Shown here piece by piece: positions 10,866 through 19,238 of a stretch of DNA of 32,388 nucleotides; position 1 is the stretch's first letter; each line of letters starts with the position of its first letter. This stretch comes from Flavobacteriaceae bacterium (GTDB lineage: Bacteria > Bacteroidota > Bacteroidia > Flavobacteriales > Flavobacteriaceae), in the NCBI GenBank assembly GCA_002691685.1, contig NZIQ01000018.1, positions 1-32,388 of the forward strand. The letters are read 5' to 3'. The position numbers and the translations under genes were made by a program. A model generated the notes under the pieces. It did no database searches and had not been told where the DNA came from. It saw only the letters and a list, made by a program, of their open reading frames with translations.

Positions 10866-12208
10866 TGGAAAGAAATTTAACTACTCTAAATAATGCCACT
10901 ACCTATGAAAGGGAATTAACATGGTTGGATAATCTTATTTCTGAAAGACTGGAATGTTATTTTTCGGGTGAGAAATTGAAAGAAACATTTTTAGAACCAC
11001 CAAAAATTAATCCAAATGAAAGTGTTTATTCGGCTTGGTTATACAAAAATGACTTTGATCCTTTTCATAGATTGGTCATAGTTTCTGCATTAACAGTGAC
11101 CTACTCTTCTAGCACATTTGATAGATTTTTGATTAAAAATAAAGGTTTAGATAAACGCTTTACTGAATTTGGAGGATATTTTGACTCAAAATTATCCAAG
11201 TTTGTTCCGACGTTCGAAACATTATTATTTTTATTCAACGGAGTAAAGCATTCATCTAAATTTCTCATTAGAAATATTTTGGATAAAAACAATATTTTGA
11301 TTGCTAGAAACATTCTCACAATACAGAACTTTGAAAGCACCAAATCATTTTTGTCTTCATCACCGTCTTTAACAGATGAAACAATTCAATTATTGACAGT
11401 AGGCACAAAATTTAAGCCTCAATACAGCATCAATTTTCCAGCAAAACTTATTGAGACAGAAATGAATTGGGATGATTTGGTATTAAATGAATCTTTGTTG
11501 AATGAAATTGAAAATATTTATATCTGGCTGAAACATAGTAATCAAATTGACAATGATCCTAATTTGAGAAAAAAATTTAACAAAGGCTATAAGTGCCTGT
11601 TTTATGGACCCCCTGGAACAGGAAAAACCCTAACAGCATCTCTTTTAGGGAAGCGAAATGGTTTAGAGGTTTACAGAATTGATTTGTCTCAAATCATCTC
11701 TAAATATGTAGGTGAAACCGAAAAGAATTTAGCTCAAATATTTGACCTAGCAGAAAATAAAGATTGGATTTTATTCTTTGATGAGGCTGAATCTCTTTTT
11801 TCTAAACGAACAGATGTTTCTGACTCCAAGGATAAGTTTTCCAACCAATTAACTTCTTATCTATTGCAAAGAATCGAAGATTTCAATGGCTTAGTTGTAC
11901 TAGCAACGAATTTAAAACCCAATATTGATAACGCATTTTCTAGAAGAATTCAAACAATATTACACTTCGATTTACCTGATTTTAATGAAAGAAAGTTAAT
12001 ATGGAAAAGTGCTCTTTTTGGAATTTTTGAAATTGAAGATCAAGTAATAACCCGGTTAGCTAAAAATTACAAAATAGGAGGAGGAAGTATAAAAAATGTT
12101 GTAAACTATACTTGGCTTTTGTCAAAGAGAATGAACCAAATACCTACAGAGCAAGAGTTCGTAATAGGTATTAAAAAAGAATTAATGAAAGAAGGTAAAT
12201 TGATATAA
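10853..12208 (+). CDS. AAA+ ATPase of eCIS (Afp15-like)
   Basis: Walker A 'GPPGTGKT', Walker B 'WILFFDEAE', sensor 1 'VVLATN', arginine finger 'NAFSRR'. Overlaps the tape-measure gene; an ATPase after the tape measure is canonical eCIS order. Confidence 0.85.
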   Translation: MEILMERNLTTLNNATTYERELTWLDNLISERLECYFSGEKLKETFLEPPKINPNESVYSAWLYKNDFDPFHRLVIVSALTVTYSSSTFDRFLIKNKGLDKRFTEFGGYFDSKLSKFVPTFETLLFLFNGVKHSSKFLIRNILDKNNILIARNILTIQNFESTKSFLSSSPSLTDETIQLLTVGTKFKPQYSINFPAKLIETEMNWDDLVLNESLLNEIENIYIWLKHSNQIDNDPNLRKKFNKGYKCLFYGPPGTGKTLTASLLGKRNGLEVYRIDLSQIISKYVGETEKNLAQIFDLAENKDWILFFDEAESLFSKRTDVSDSKDKFSNQLTSYLLQRIEDFNGLVVLATNLKPNIDNAFSRRIQTILHFDLPDFNERKLIWKSALFGIFEIEDQVITRLAKNYKIGGGSIKNVVNYTWLLSKRMNQIPTEQEFVIGIKKELMKEGKLI

Positions 12209-12226
12209 TTTAGACAAAACCAAAAA

Positions 12227-12940
12227 ATGTTTTCCAACACTTATAAAATACTTCGACAATTAATTTTAAATAAAAAAGTTCAGTACTCCAATTATTTTGA
12301 TTTCTTCATTTACGTTATAATAATTATAACTGTGATTGATCATTCACTGCAAACATTGGATAGCATGAAAGAATATCACGATGTACTTGATAGTTTAGAA
12401 ATTATCTCGATAGTAATTTTTTCGATAGAATATCTCATTAGGCTCCTAGCTAATCCCAAAAAAGTGAAATATTTATTTTCTTTCTGGTCATTAATTGATC
12501 TTGTTGCATTAGCACCTTTTTACTTGGGATTTCCTGTTGATTTAAGGGAAGTAAGGATTCTAAGATTAATTCAATTAATGAAGTATGATTCTGCGTATAA
12601 AAATATTATTCAAGCATTTAAGAAAATTCAAAGAGAGCTTTTAATTTTTTCTTTGCTCACTATTTTCCTGCTCTATGTTGCAGCTGTTGGTATTTATCAC
12701 TTTGAAAATCCTGCACAACCAGAGGTATTTAAAGATATTTTTCATTCTATGTGGTGGTCGGTCGCAACGTTGACCACAGTGGGTTATGGCGATATGTACC
12801 CTATAACTGATGGAGGAAAGTTTTTTTCAAGTATGATAATTTTTATAAGTCTTGGAATTGTTGCCGTTCCAGCTGGATTAATTGCAAGTTCTTTTATTGA
12901 GGCTATTAAAAATAAGTCTAATGAATACAGCGAAAATTAG
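12227..12940 (+). CDS. Voltage-gated-type K+ channel (six-TM ion transport protein)
   Basis: Selectivity filter 'TTVGYGDMYP', S4-like 'LREVRILRLIQLMKY', several hydrophobic helices. Confidence 0.85.
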   Translation: MFSNTYKILRQLILNKKVQYSNYFDFFIYVIIIITVIDHSLQTLDSMKEYHDVLDSLEIISIVIFSIEYLIRLLANPKKVKYLFSFWSLIDLVALAPFYLGFPVDLREVRILRLIQLMKYDSAYKNIIQAFKKIQRELLIFSLLTIFLLYVAAVGIYHFENPAQPEVFKDIFHSMWWSVATLTTVGYGDMYPITDGGKFFSSMIIFISLGIVAVPAGLIASSFIEAIKNKSNEYSEN

Positions 12941-13320
12941 TTTTTTGGTTCCGTTTTTTGCAAAAAGAAAATTCCTAAACTGAAAAGGAGCATAAGACTA
13001 GCGGGTAAAAATTTAATTGCTTGATCGTTGACCTTAAAGTGCATGCCAATGGCACCTAACATCAGAACAGCCATTAAAACAGCTGCAGGAATGATTAATT
13101 TGCGTTTAATTAGACCGACCAAAAGACCGCTAGCTGCTAAAACTTTCAATGTACCAATGATGTAGACAAAATTTTCATCCAATCCGTAGACGGCGAATTC
13201 ATCAATCATATTTGAAGCATCACCCCCTCTATACATGGTGGGTTTGTTAAAACGAAAAAGCCAAACGTTGAGAACAATTACAGAAACAGTGGCTGATAAC
13301 AGAGGTTTTAAAAACTTCAT
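12937..13320 (-). CDS. DoxX-like small membrane protein
   Basis: Internal start at 13320 gives MKFLKPLLSATVSVIVLNVWLFRFNKPTMYRGGDASNMIDEFAVYGL…, four predicted TM segments. The longer ORF to 13428 adds an N-terminus unlike a membrane-protein start. Confidence 0.55.
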   Translation of the reverse strand: MKFLKPLLSATVSVIVLNVWLFRFNKPTMYRGGDASNMIDEFAVYGLDENFVYIIGTLKVLAASGLLVGLIKRKLIIPAAVLMAVLMLGAIGMHFKVNDQAIKFLPASLMLLFSLGIFFLQKTEPKN

Positions 13321-13608
13321 TTGGTTAATTTTTACAACTCTTAAGATACTCAAAATAAGGAGATTTTTTGCTTTTTCAATTAGAACGACAACCCAAGCGG
13401 TATATATTTCATCTGTGAAATACTTCAAGGAATTTGCCCATCAGCCTTTTGAAGTTCACTTTTTTGGATTGTATTCTTCATAAAATACCATATAATATTG
13501 GCGATGATTTATTGCGTCTAGTGTAGTTAGAGGTATGCAAGGAGATTGATATCTGCTTGCTCAACCAAGTCTAACTTAAAAAGGAGAAAAAATTGTTAGA
13601 TTAGAGAC

Positions 13609-13774
13609 ATGAAAACATTAAAAATCATTAGGAGTATAGGAGGTTTGGTATTTGGAGGAGCCGCAATATATTCTCTAACTGAAAAAAGAATATACCGAAG
13701 CCGTTATTCAATTCACCTTATTCTTGTTTCTATCTGTAATCTCACTTTTTTATTCCAGTAAAAATGAGAGATAA
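13609..13774 (+). pseudogene. Small two-TM protein interrupted by a +1 frameshift at an A6 run
   Basis: Frame from ATG 13609 gives MKTLKIIRSIGGLVFGGAAIYSLTEK…; a +1 shift in GAAAAAAGAA (13681-13690) continues as EYTEAVIQFTLFLFLSVISLFYSSKNER* ending at 13774. Confidence 0.5.
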
Positions 13775-14528
13775 ATTCAAAGGCATAAAGAAGTTTATTT
13801 TCGAAACCTCCGTAATTATTATCGGTATTTCTATTTCATTTTGGTTGAGCAATATTCAAGCAAAATCAGATGATCACAACATGGAAGTTGAAATACTTGA
13901 AGCCATAGAAATTAATATCGATGAGATTCAAAAGTATTTAGACAACAGACGTGAAACATTGGATGCTGATAATCAGCTCATGGATTATTTCTCGACACAT
14001 TGGAATGATTTGAATCTTGATTCTATCGTCGAGGTTTTACAATACGGAAAACACATGAAAGCTTTTCACAATGTGTTTTTGGATTACAGGGAGTTTCATC
14101 CGCCTGTTTCAGAAATCACCTCTATTATTGGAGACGGTTCAATATCACTCATTTCTAATCGGGAAATAAAAATTCAATTGATTTCTTTAATGGATAATAG
14201 TTATGATTTCGTCAATCAAAACGTCAAAAGTGAAATTGAATTACAACAATCATTCAGAAATCAATTGGTGCAAGAAGACAGTTACGAGATTTCAAAAATA
14301 TTAGAAACCACCCAAAATGAAATGACGCAAAGAGTTTCAGGAGCAGTTGACAATAGAGAAAGAATCCTTGCTGAACTAAAGGCAATCACCAAATTAAGAG
14401 CGGCAAAAAACTACCTTAACCTTAAAATACGACAACGATTTTGGGTTATGAATTTCTACAATAGTTTTGAGCGTAATCTAAATACATTAGATGAAATGGT
14501 TGTTAAAGAACTAAAATCCATACGATGA
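13764..14528 (+). CDS. DUF6090-like membrane-anchored protein
   Basis: N-terminal 'KKFIFETSVIIIGISISFWLSNIQAKSDDHNMEVEILEAIEINI', one TM then a coiled helical region, as in DUF6090-type proteins. Confidence 0.5.
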   Translation: MRDKFKGIKKFIFETSVIIIGISISFWLSNIQAKSDDHNMEVEILEAIEINIDEIQKYLDNRRETLDADNQLMDYFSTHWNDLNLDSIVEVLQYGKHMKAFHNVFLDYREFHPPVSEITSIIGDGSISLISNREIKIQLISLMDNSYDFVNQNVKSEIELQQSFRNQLVQEDSYEISKILETTQNEMTQRVSGAVDNRERILAELKAITKLRAAKNYLNLKIRQRFWVMNFYNSFERNLNTLDEMVVKELKSIR

Positions 14529-14701
14529 AAAAAGCATTAATTCTAATTGCAATTATTTTTTCAAGTTGCTCAAAGGAAGATTGTACTAAAACAGTCAATC
14601 TCCCAGTTTGGGACTCCATTGAAATGACCTTCGTCGATAATTTTCAAGAAGTACCTTGTGATTTGGGCGAACCCGCTGACCAGCCTGTGTCGATTCTATA
14701 A
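14525..14701 (+). CDS. Small lipoprotein (58 aa)
   Basis: ATGA overlap with the previous gene. MKKALILIAIIFSSCSKEDCTKTVNLPVWDSIEMTFVDNFQEVPCDLGEPADQPVSIL*, lipobox-like IFSSC. Absent from the ORF track because of size. Confidence 0.6.
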   Translation: MKKALILIAIIFSSCSKEDCTKTVNLPVWDSIEMTFVDNFQEVPCDLGEPADQPVSIL

Positions 14702-14825
14702 TCTGAATTAGATGTTCCAAATTAGGAGCCTTAGAGCTTTGGTTTAGTGTAGAGTATGCTTGTATATCAAATCTATTAAAGTGTTGTTTTGTAACGACTT
14801 AAATTATTTTTTGTATCTTAAATGG

Positions 14826-14959
14826 ACCTAAGTGAGGGAAGCTCACTATATACTAGGAGTTATACGTTTTAAATCTTTGGATAGATTCATAATTATTCCC
14901 TCATTTTTTCAGTTTAGACTAGAGGCTATTGTTTTGAGCAAATAATAGCCTCTTTTTTT
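14826..14959 (+). ncRNA. Candidate structured small RNA ending in an intrinsic terminator
   Basis: TTTTG (14787-14791) and TATCTTA (14814-14820) in Bacteroidota-like promoter spacing; AGTGAG/CTCACT hairpin; alternative TGAGGGA/TCCCTCA helix followed by T6; 3' terminator GAGGCTATT/AATAGCCTC + T7. Confidence 0.35.
14922..14959 (+). terminator. Intrinsic terminator
   Basis: Perfect 9-bp stem GAGGCTATT (14922-14930) / AATAGCCTC (14944-14952), 13-nt loop, T7 tract 14953-14959. Confidence 0.8.
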
Positions 14960-15164
14960 ATCTCTTTCGTTTAAAGAAGTTTCTCTTCCATAGTAATCTC
15001 AGTAAAAAGATGAATAGAAACAAAAAAAACCAAAACCCTATAAAATTGAAAAGCGCAAGGCTTATATCTGCACTACTGAATCTTCCTGCGGTAATGATAA
15101 CAAGAGCAGTCCATAGTGAAGCAATAGCCAAAATGAATAAAAACCAAGATAAATACCTGTTCAT
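14958..15164 (-). CDS. Small two-TM membrane protein (68 aa)
   Basis: MNRYLSWFLFILAIASLWTALVIITAGRFSSADISLALFNFIGFWFFLFLFIFLLRLLWKRNFFKRKR; two hydrophobic helices and a basic tail. Confidence 0.5.
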   Translation of the reverse strand: MNRYLSWFLFILAIASLWTALVIITAGRFSSADISLALFNFIGFWFFLFLFIFLLRLLWKRNFFKRKR

Positions 15165-15364
15165 ATCTTAAATATAAAAAAAGGGGTGCAATCTATTATG
15201 TAAGATCTTTTTTTATCTACTAAATCCTGGGTCAGTGTTGTGGGTCAGTATTGTAAGTTTTATTACGAAATTATAGTCTATCTCATGATTTAACTTAATC
15301 CTATACCCTTCACAATTGAAACGCATAAAATTACGCTTAGAGTATTAGAAACAATACACTTATT

Positions 15365-15383
15365 TTTATTAAGTCTAAATAAA
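15365..15383. promoter_or_regulatory. Candidate operator: imperfect inverted repeat TTTATTAAG-T-CTAAATAAA
   Basis: Eight of nine arm positions complementary about a central T, 38 nt upstream of the first gene of the PepSY operon. Confidence 0.3.
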
Positions 15384-15421
15384 TATAGTTATTTTTGATA
15401 TAATGTTAAAACCTAAATTTT

Positions 15422-16327
15422 ATGAAAACAATAAATGTTGTTGTTATGTCTTTTCTCTTTTTGCAAATAAGCAATGCTCAAAGAAAACAGAGACAAGATG
15501 CAGAGGCGATCAAAAAAATGTGTGGTTGTTACGAGATCACCTTTAATTTCACCGAAACGTTCAATTACTCTAATGATCCTTTATATAAACCCTCCAAAAC
15601 AAAAGTTTCTAAGGCTTTAGAATGGGCCGGACTCGTAACTGACGAAAGGGGAAAGATTCAAATTCAGCATATCCTTCAGGCAGGAAATCCTTCTGATCCT
15701 ATGATTATAAAGCATTGGAGACAGGATTGGTTATTTGAAAACACAGATTTATACATGTACAATGCTGACAACAATTGGTCTTTTGTGCAAAAGACAAAAA
15801 GCGAGGTCAAAGGGCAATGGACACAAAGAGTCTTTCAAGTAGATGATAGTCCGCGATACGAGGGAAGTGGCTCTTGGGTGCACGTAGATGGCAAAAGTTA
15901 TTGGGAAAATATAACACCAGCACCATTAGCTCGCCGCGAATTTACTGCTAGAAACGATTATAATATTTTAATGCGTGGCAATCGTCACGAAATTACCAAA
16001 TACGGATGGGTACATGACCAGGACAATCATAAGGTGATTCGTGAAAAAGGTAAAGATGATGTAATACTAGCTAAAGAAAAAGGCTATAATACTTACGTTA
16101 AAGTGGAGGATAGTCGATGCACTGCTGCTGTAAATTGGTGGAAGGAGAATGAGAATAAGTGGCGAATGATTCGCTCCAAATGGGATGAAGTTTATAAACG
16201 AAACCAAGATTTGACTCTTGAAAGTAAAGTAGATAACAAACCACTTTACAAACACCTGTTCATGGATGATCTAACTACTGAGGTGCAGCTAAATAATTTG
16301 ATAGAATCATTTGTGAAAAAGCAATAA
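15422..16327 (+). CDS. DUF6607-like secreted protein
   Basis: Signal peptide (MKTINVVVMSFLFLQISNAQ) then 'KKMCGCYEITFNFTETF…HWRQDWLFEN…PLARREFTARNDYNILMRGNRHEIT', a Trp-rich profile recalled for DUF6607; adjacent to PepSY genes. Confidence 0.65.
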   Translation: MKTINVVVMSFLFLQISNAQRKQRQDAEAIKKMCGCYEITFNFTETFNYSNDPLYKPSKTKVSKALEWAGLVTDERGKIQIQHILQAGNPSDPMIIKHWRQDWLFENTDLYMYNADNNWSFVQKTKSEVKGQWTQRVFQVDDSPRYEGSGSWVHVDGKSYWENITPAPLARREFTARNDYNILMRGNRHEITKYGWVHDQDNHKVIREKGKDDVILAKEKGYNTYVKVEDSRCTAAVNWWKENENKWRMIRSKWDEVYKRNQDLTLESKVDNKPLYKHLFMDDLTTEVQLNNLIESFVKKQ

Positions 16328-16331
16328 GACA

Positions 16332-17822
16332 ATGAAATTAAAGTTAACAATAGCACTTCATACTCTTCTAATTTATGGGTCTCTAACAGCACAAAACATT
16401 TTTTTGAATCGTGATTATTGGAAGAACAGTCCAAGCTTAGAGCAAGTTAAGGAAGATATTCATTCAGGTAACGATCCTACTGAGCTTAACAAATATGCCT
16501 TCGATGCTACGATATATGCATTACTAGAAAATAGTGATGATGAGGTAATAAAATATCTATTATCACTTGATGGAAATACTATTGACAAGAAAACACATGA
16601 CAGTAGAATTTATTTACATTGGGCGGCCTATGTTGAACGGGTTACCATAGTTAATTATTTACTTAAAAAAGGTTCCTCCTATACAGATATTGATAGTCGT
16701 GGCTATACACCACTTGCTTTTGCCGCTAATGCTGGAAGGAAAAATAAGGAGCTGTATGAAGCTTTTGAGGAGCACGGTGTAAATTTATTAGATGAGAAAA
16801 ATAGCTATGGGGCTGATTTATTATTATTGATTGCGCCATCTTTAATAAGTGCTAGCGAGTTAAATTACTTTCTTGAAAAAGGTTTTACATTAACTAGTAA
16901 AGATAATAAAGGCAATGGCATTTTTAATTATGCAGCCAAAGGCGGTAACATTGAGTTTTTAAAGTTATTGGTCGAGAAAGGAATTGAGTACAAGTCGGTA
17001 AATAATGAAGGTGGAAACGCGGTACTCTATGCCTCAATGGGTAAACGAGGAAGTGATTTTACAATCGAGAGTTTTGAATACTTAGAAAGTTTAGGTCTTA
17101 GAATAAATGTTGTGGGTCACAATGGATACAATCCTTTACACCGAATAGCATTTAACAGTCATGACGATGCTTTATTCGATTATTTTATAAATAAAGGGGT
17201 TGACATTAACTTACAAGATTATAGAGGAGCTAGCCCCTTTATGAATGCTGCGAACAGCAATAAGTTAGCCATCCTAAAACTACTTTTTCCCAAGGTTACA
17301 GACATAAATACGCAAGATTATAATGGGTGTTCTGCATTAGCTATGGCCATAAATAATAACGATGTTGAAGTTGTTGAATTTCTTTTGGAAAATGGGGCTG
17401 ACATTGGAACAATAGACAAGGATGGAAATACCTTAGCCTTTTATTTACTCAATACGTTTGGAACAAATAAGAATGTAGCTTTTGAAGCAAAATGGAAATT
17501 GTTAAAAGCAAAAGGTCTTTTATTGAATAAAAGGCAAAAGGGGGGTAATACACTTTTACATCTTGCAACTCTAAAGAATAATTTAGCACTATTAAAATGG
17601 CTTTCATCTTTTAATATAAATATCAACGCCACCAACAATGAAGGATACACAGCTCTTCATCTAGCTGCTATGAAATCTGACACTGATGATATATTGAAAC
17701 ATCTTTTAAAGCACTGGGCAAATCAAGCTATAAGAACTGAATTTGGAGAGTCCGTTCTTGAACTAGCAAGTGAAAATGAGCAGCTTCAAAGAAATAATGT
17801 TTCTCTAGATTTCTTGAAATAA
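16332..17822 (+). CDS. Secreted ankyrin-repeat protein
   Basis: Signal peptide and many ankyrin motifs (e.g. 'GYTPLAFAANAGRKNKELYEAFEEHG', 'GCSALAMAINNNDVEVVEFLLENGADIGTID', 'GYTALHLAAMKSDTDDILKHLLKHW'). Confidence 0.85.
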   Translation: MKLKLTIALHTLLIYGSLTAQNIFLNRDYWKNSPSLEQVKEDIHSGNDPTELNKYAFDATIYALLENSDDEVIKYLLSLDGNTIDKKTHDSRIYLHWAAYVERVTIVNYLLKKGSSYTDIDSRGYTPLAFAANAGRKNKELYEAFEEHGVNLLDEKNSYGADLLLLIAPSLISASELNYFLEKGFTLTSKDNKGNGIFNYAAKGGNIEFLKLLVEKGIEYKSVNNEGGNAVLYASMGKRGSDFTIESFEYLESLGLRINVVGHNGYNPLHRIAFNSHDDALFDYFINKGVDINLQDYRGASPFMNAANSNKLAILKLLFPKVTDINTQDYNGCSALAMAINNNDVEVVEFLLENGADIGTIDKDGNTLAFYLLNTFGTNKNVAFEAKWKLLKAKGLLLNKRQKGGNTLLHLATLKNNLALLKWLSSFNININATNNEGYTALHLAAMKSDTDDILKHLLKHWANQAIRTEFGESVLELASENEQLQRNNVSLDFLK

Positions 17823-17824
17823 AT

Positions 17825-18316
17825 ATGAAACAGATTTTTAAATTATACCTAGCACTTTTAACAGTAGCTTTTCTTTTATTCAGTTTCACTGAATTTACTG
17901 AAAATGTAAGCTTTAAATGTTTGATTCAATTAAAAAATTATATCGGTGAGGGTGCTTATTTAGTCGTTTCAATTTTAGATGAAAACGGAAAGTATAATCA
18001 AACTCTCTATGTACAAGGAAAAGACAAAGAGTGGTATCATGAAATTTTTGAATGGTGGCAATTTTATGGCAAACGCAGAACTGACATAGATTCTATATCA
18101 GGAGCTACAATAAGTGGCGGAGAAAGAGCGATTTGTATATTGAATATTCCTGCAGAAAAGATGAATAAAGGATATACTATCCGTTTTGAAACCGCAGTAG
18201 AGGACAAAGAGTATTACGCTGCAGATGTAGAATTTTTGCTGACTTCAGAAAATCTCAAAAGTAAAAAAGAGGGCTCCGGTTTTATTCGTTATATCAGATT
18301 TATACCGCAACTCTAA
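17825..18316 (+). CDS. DUF2271-like secreted protein
   Basis: 'YLVVSILDENGKYNQTLYVQGKDKEWYHEIFEWW…DSISGATISGGERA' pattern; located directly before PepSY. Confidence 0.6.
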   Translation: MKQIFKLYLALLTVAFLLFSFTEFTENVSFKCLIQLKNYIGEGAYLVVSILDENGKYNQTLYVQGKDKEWYHEIFEWWQFYGKRRTDIDSISGATISGGERAICILNIPAEKMNKGYTIRFETAVEDKEYYAADVEFLLTSENLKSKKEGSGFIRYIRFIPQL

Positions 18317-18323
18317 GTTTTAG

Positions 18324-19238
18324 ATGATCAACAGAATTTGGAGATATAGTCATTTAATATTAGCACTAGTATCGACGCTTTTCATAGTTATTACTTCAGT
18401 TACTGGTGTTATCCTAGCTTTTGAGCCGATTAATCAATCGATTAAAAATCATGATGTTATTTCTTTAGAAGATCTTTCATTATCAAAAACAATTTCTGCT
18501 TTAAGAAAAAGAGAAGAAAATGAAGTTCTTAATATAACTGTCACGAAAGATAATTTTGTTACTGCTTATTTAGTTAATGAGCAAGGAGAAATGGTTCATT
18601 ATTATGTTCACCCTATGACAGGTGAGTTACTAGAGAAGGTTGGAGAAAAGCAAGAAGTATTTCAATGGGTTACCAGTTTGCATCGTTCATTATTTTTAAA
18701 ACGTATAGGAAGATTTTTTGTTGGTTTCACAAGCCTTCTACTTTGCTTCATAGCTATAACAGGCCTTTTACTTTTACTCCAACGGCAAGGTGGTTTATTT
18801 AAATTATTCAGCAAAGTTAGAGATCGTGATTTCAACCAACGATATCATGTTGTTTTAGGTAGACTATTTTTATTGCCAATTTTTATAATTGCCGGAACAG
18901 GTCTTTTTTTAAGCTTAGAGAAATTCAATTGGTTACCTCAAAACAATCAACAGCTGGATTGGCAGGGGTCTAGTAATTTCAATTCAGAAGTTCAGTCTAC
19001 AACAAAGCAAAATTTTCTTTTAGAAACCAAACTCTCTAAACTGAGAAAGGTAAACTTCCCTTTCTCTAAAGACGAATCAGATTATTATGAAATTGAACTA
19101 CTTGATCGAGAGGTGTTAGTGCATCAATATACAGGCGAGATTGTGAGTGAAGTGCTATATCCATTTACGGAACTTCTTTACGGGTTGAGTTTGCAATGGC
19201 ATACGGACAAGGAAGTATCTTGTGGAGTATTATTTTAG
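18324..19238 (+). CDS. PepSY-associated TM protein (N-terminal part of a probable split PepSY-reductase)
   Basis: N-terminal TM, 'YYVHPMTGELLEKVGEKQEVFQWVTSLHRSLFLKRIGRFFVGF', further TMs; terminates just after 'LSLQWHT' while the next ORF continues the expected TM helix. Confidence 0.75.
   Translation: MINRIWRYSHLILALVSTLFIVITSVTGVILAFEPINQSIKNHDVISLEDLSLSKTISALRKREENEVLNITVTKDNFVTAYLVNEQGEMVHYYVHPMTGELLEKVGEKQEVFQWVTSLHRSLFLKRIGRFFVGFTSLLLCFIAITGLLLLLQRQGGLFKLFSKVRDRDFNQRYHVVLGRLFLLPIFIIAGTGLFLSLEKFNWLPQNNQQLDWQGSSNFNSEVQSTTKQNFLLETKLSKLRKVNFPFSKDESDYYEIELLDREVLVHQYTGEIVSEVLYPFTELLYGLSLQWHTDKEVSCGVLF

Noticed and set aside
12314-12330. GTTATAATAATTATAAC inverted repeat in the K+ channel gene
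   Set aside because: 8-bp arms of A/T only; expected by chance at this base composition.
13235-13483. Plus-strand ORF of 82 aa
   Set aside because: Mostly antisense to the DoxX-like gene; no protein-like features.
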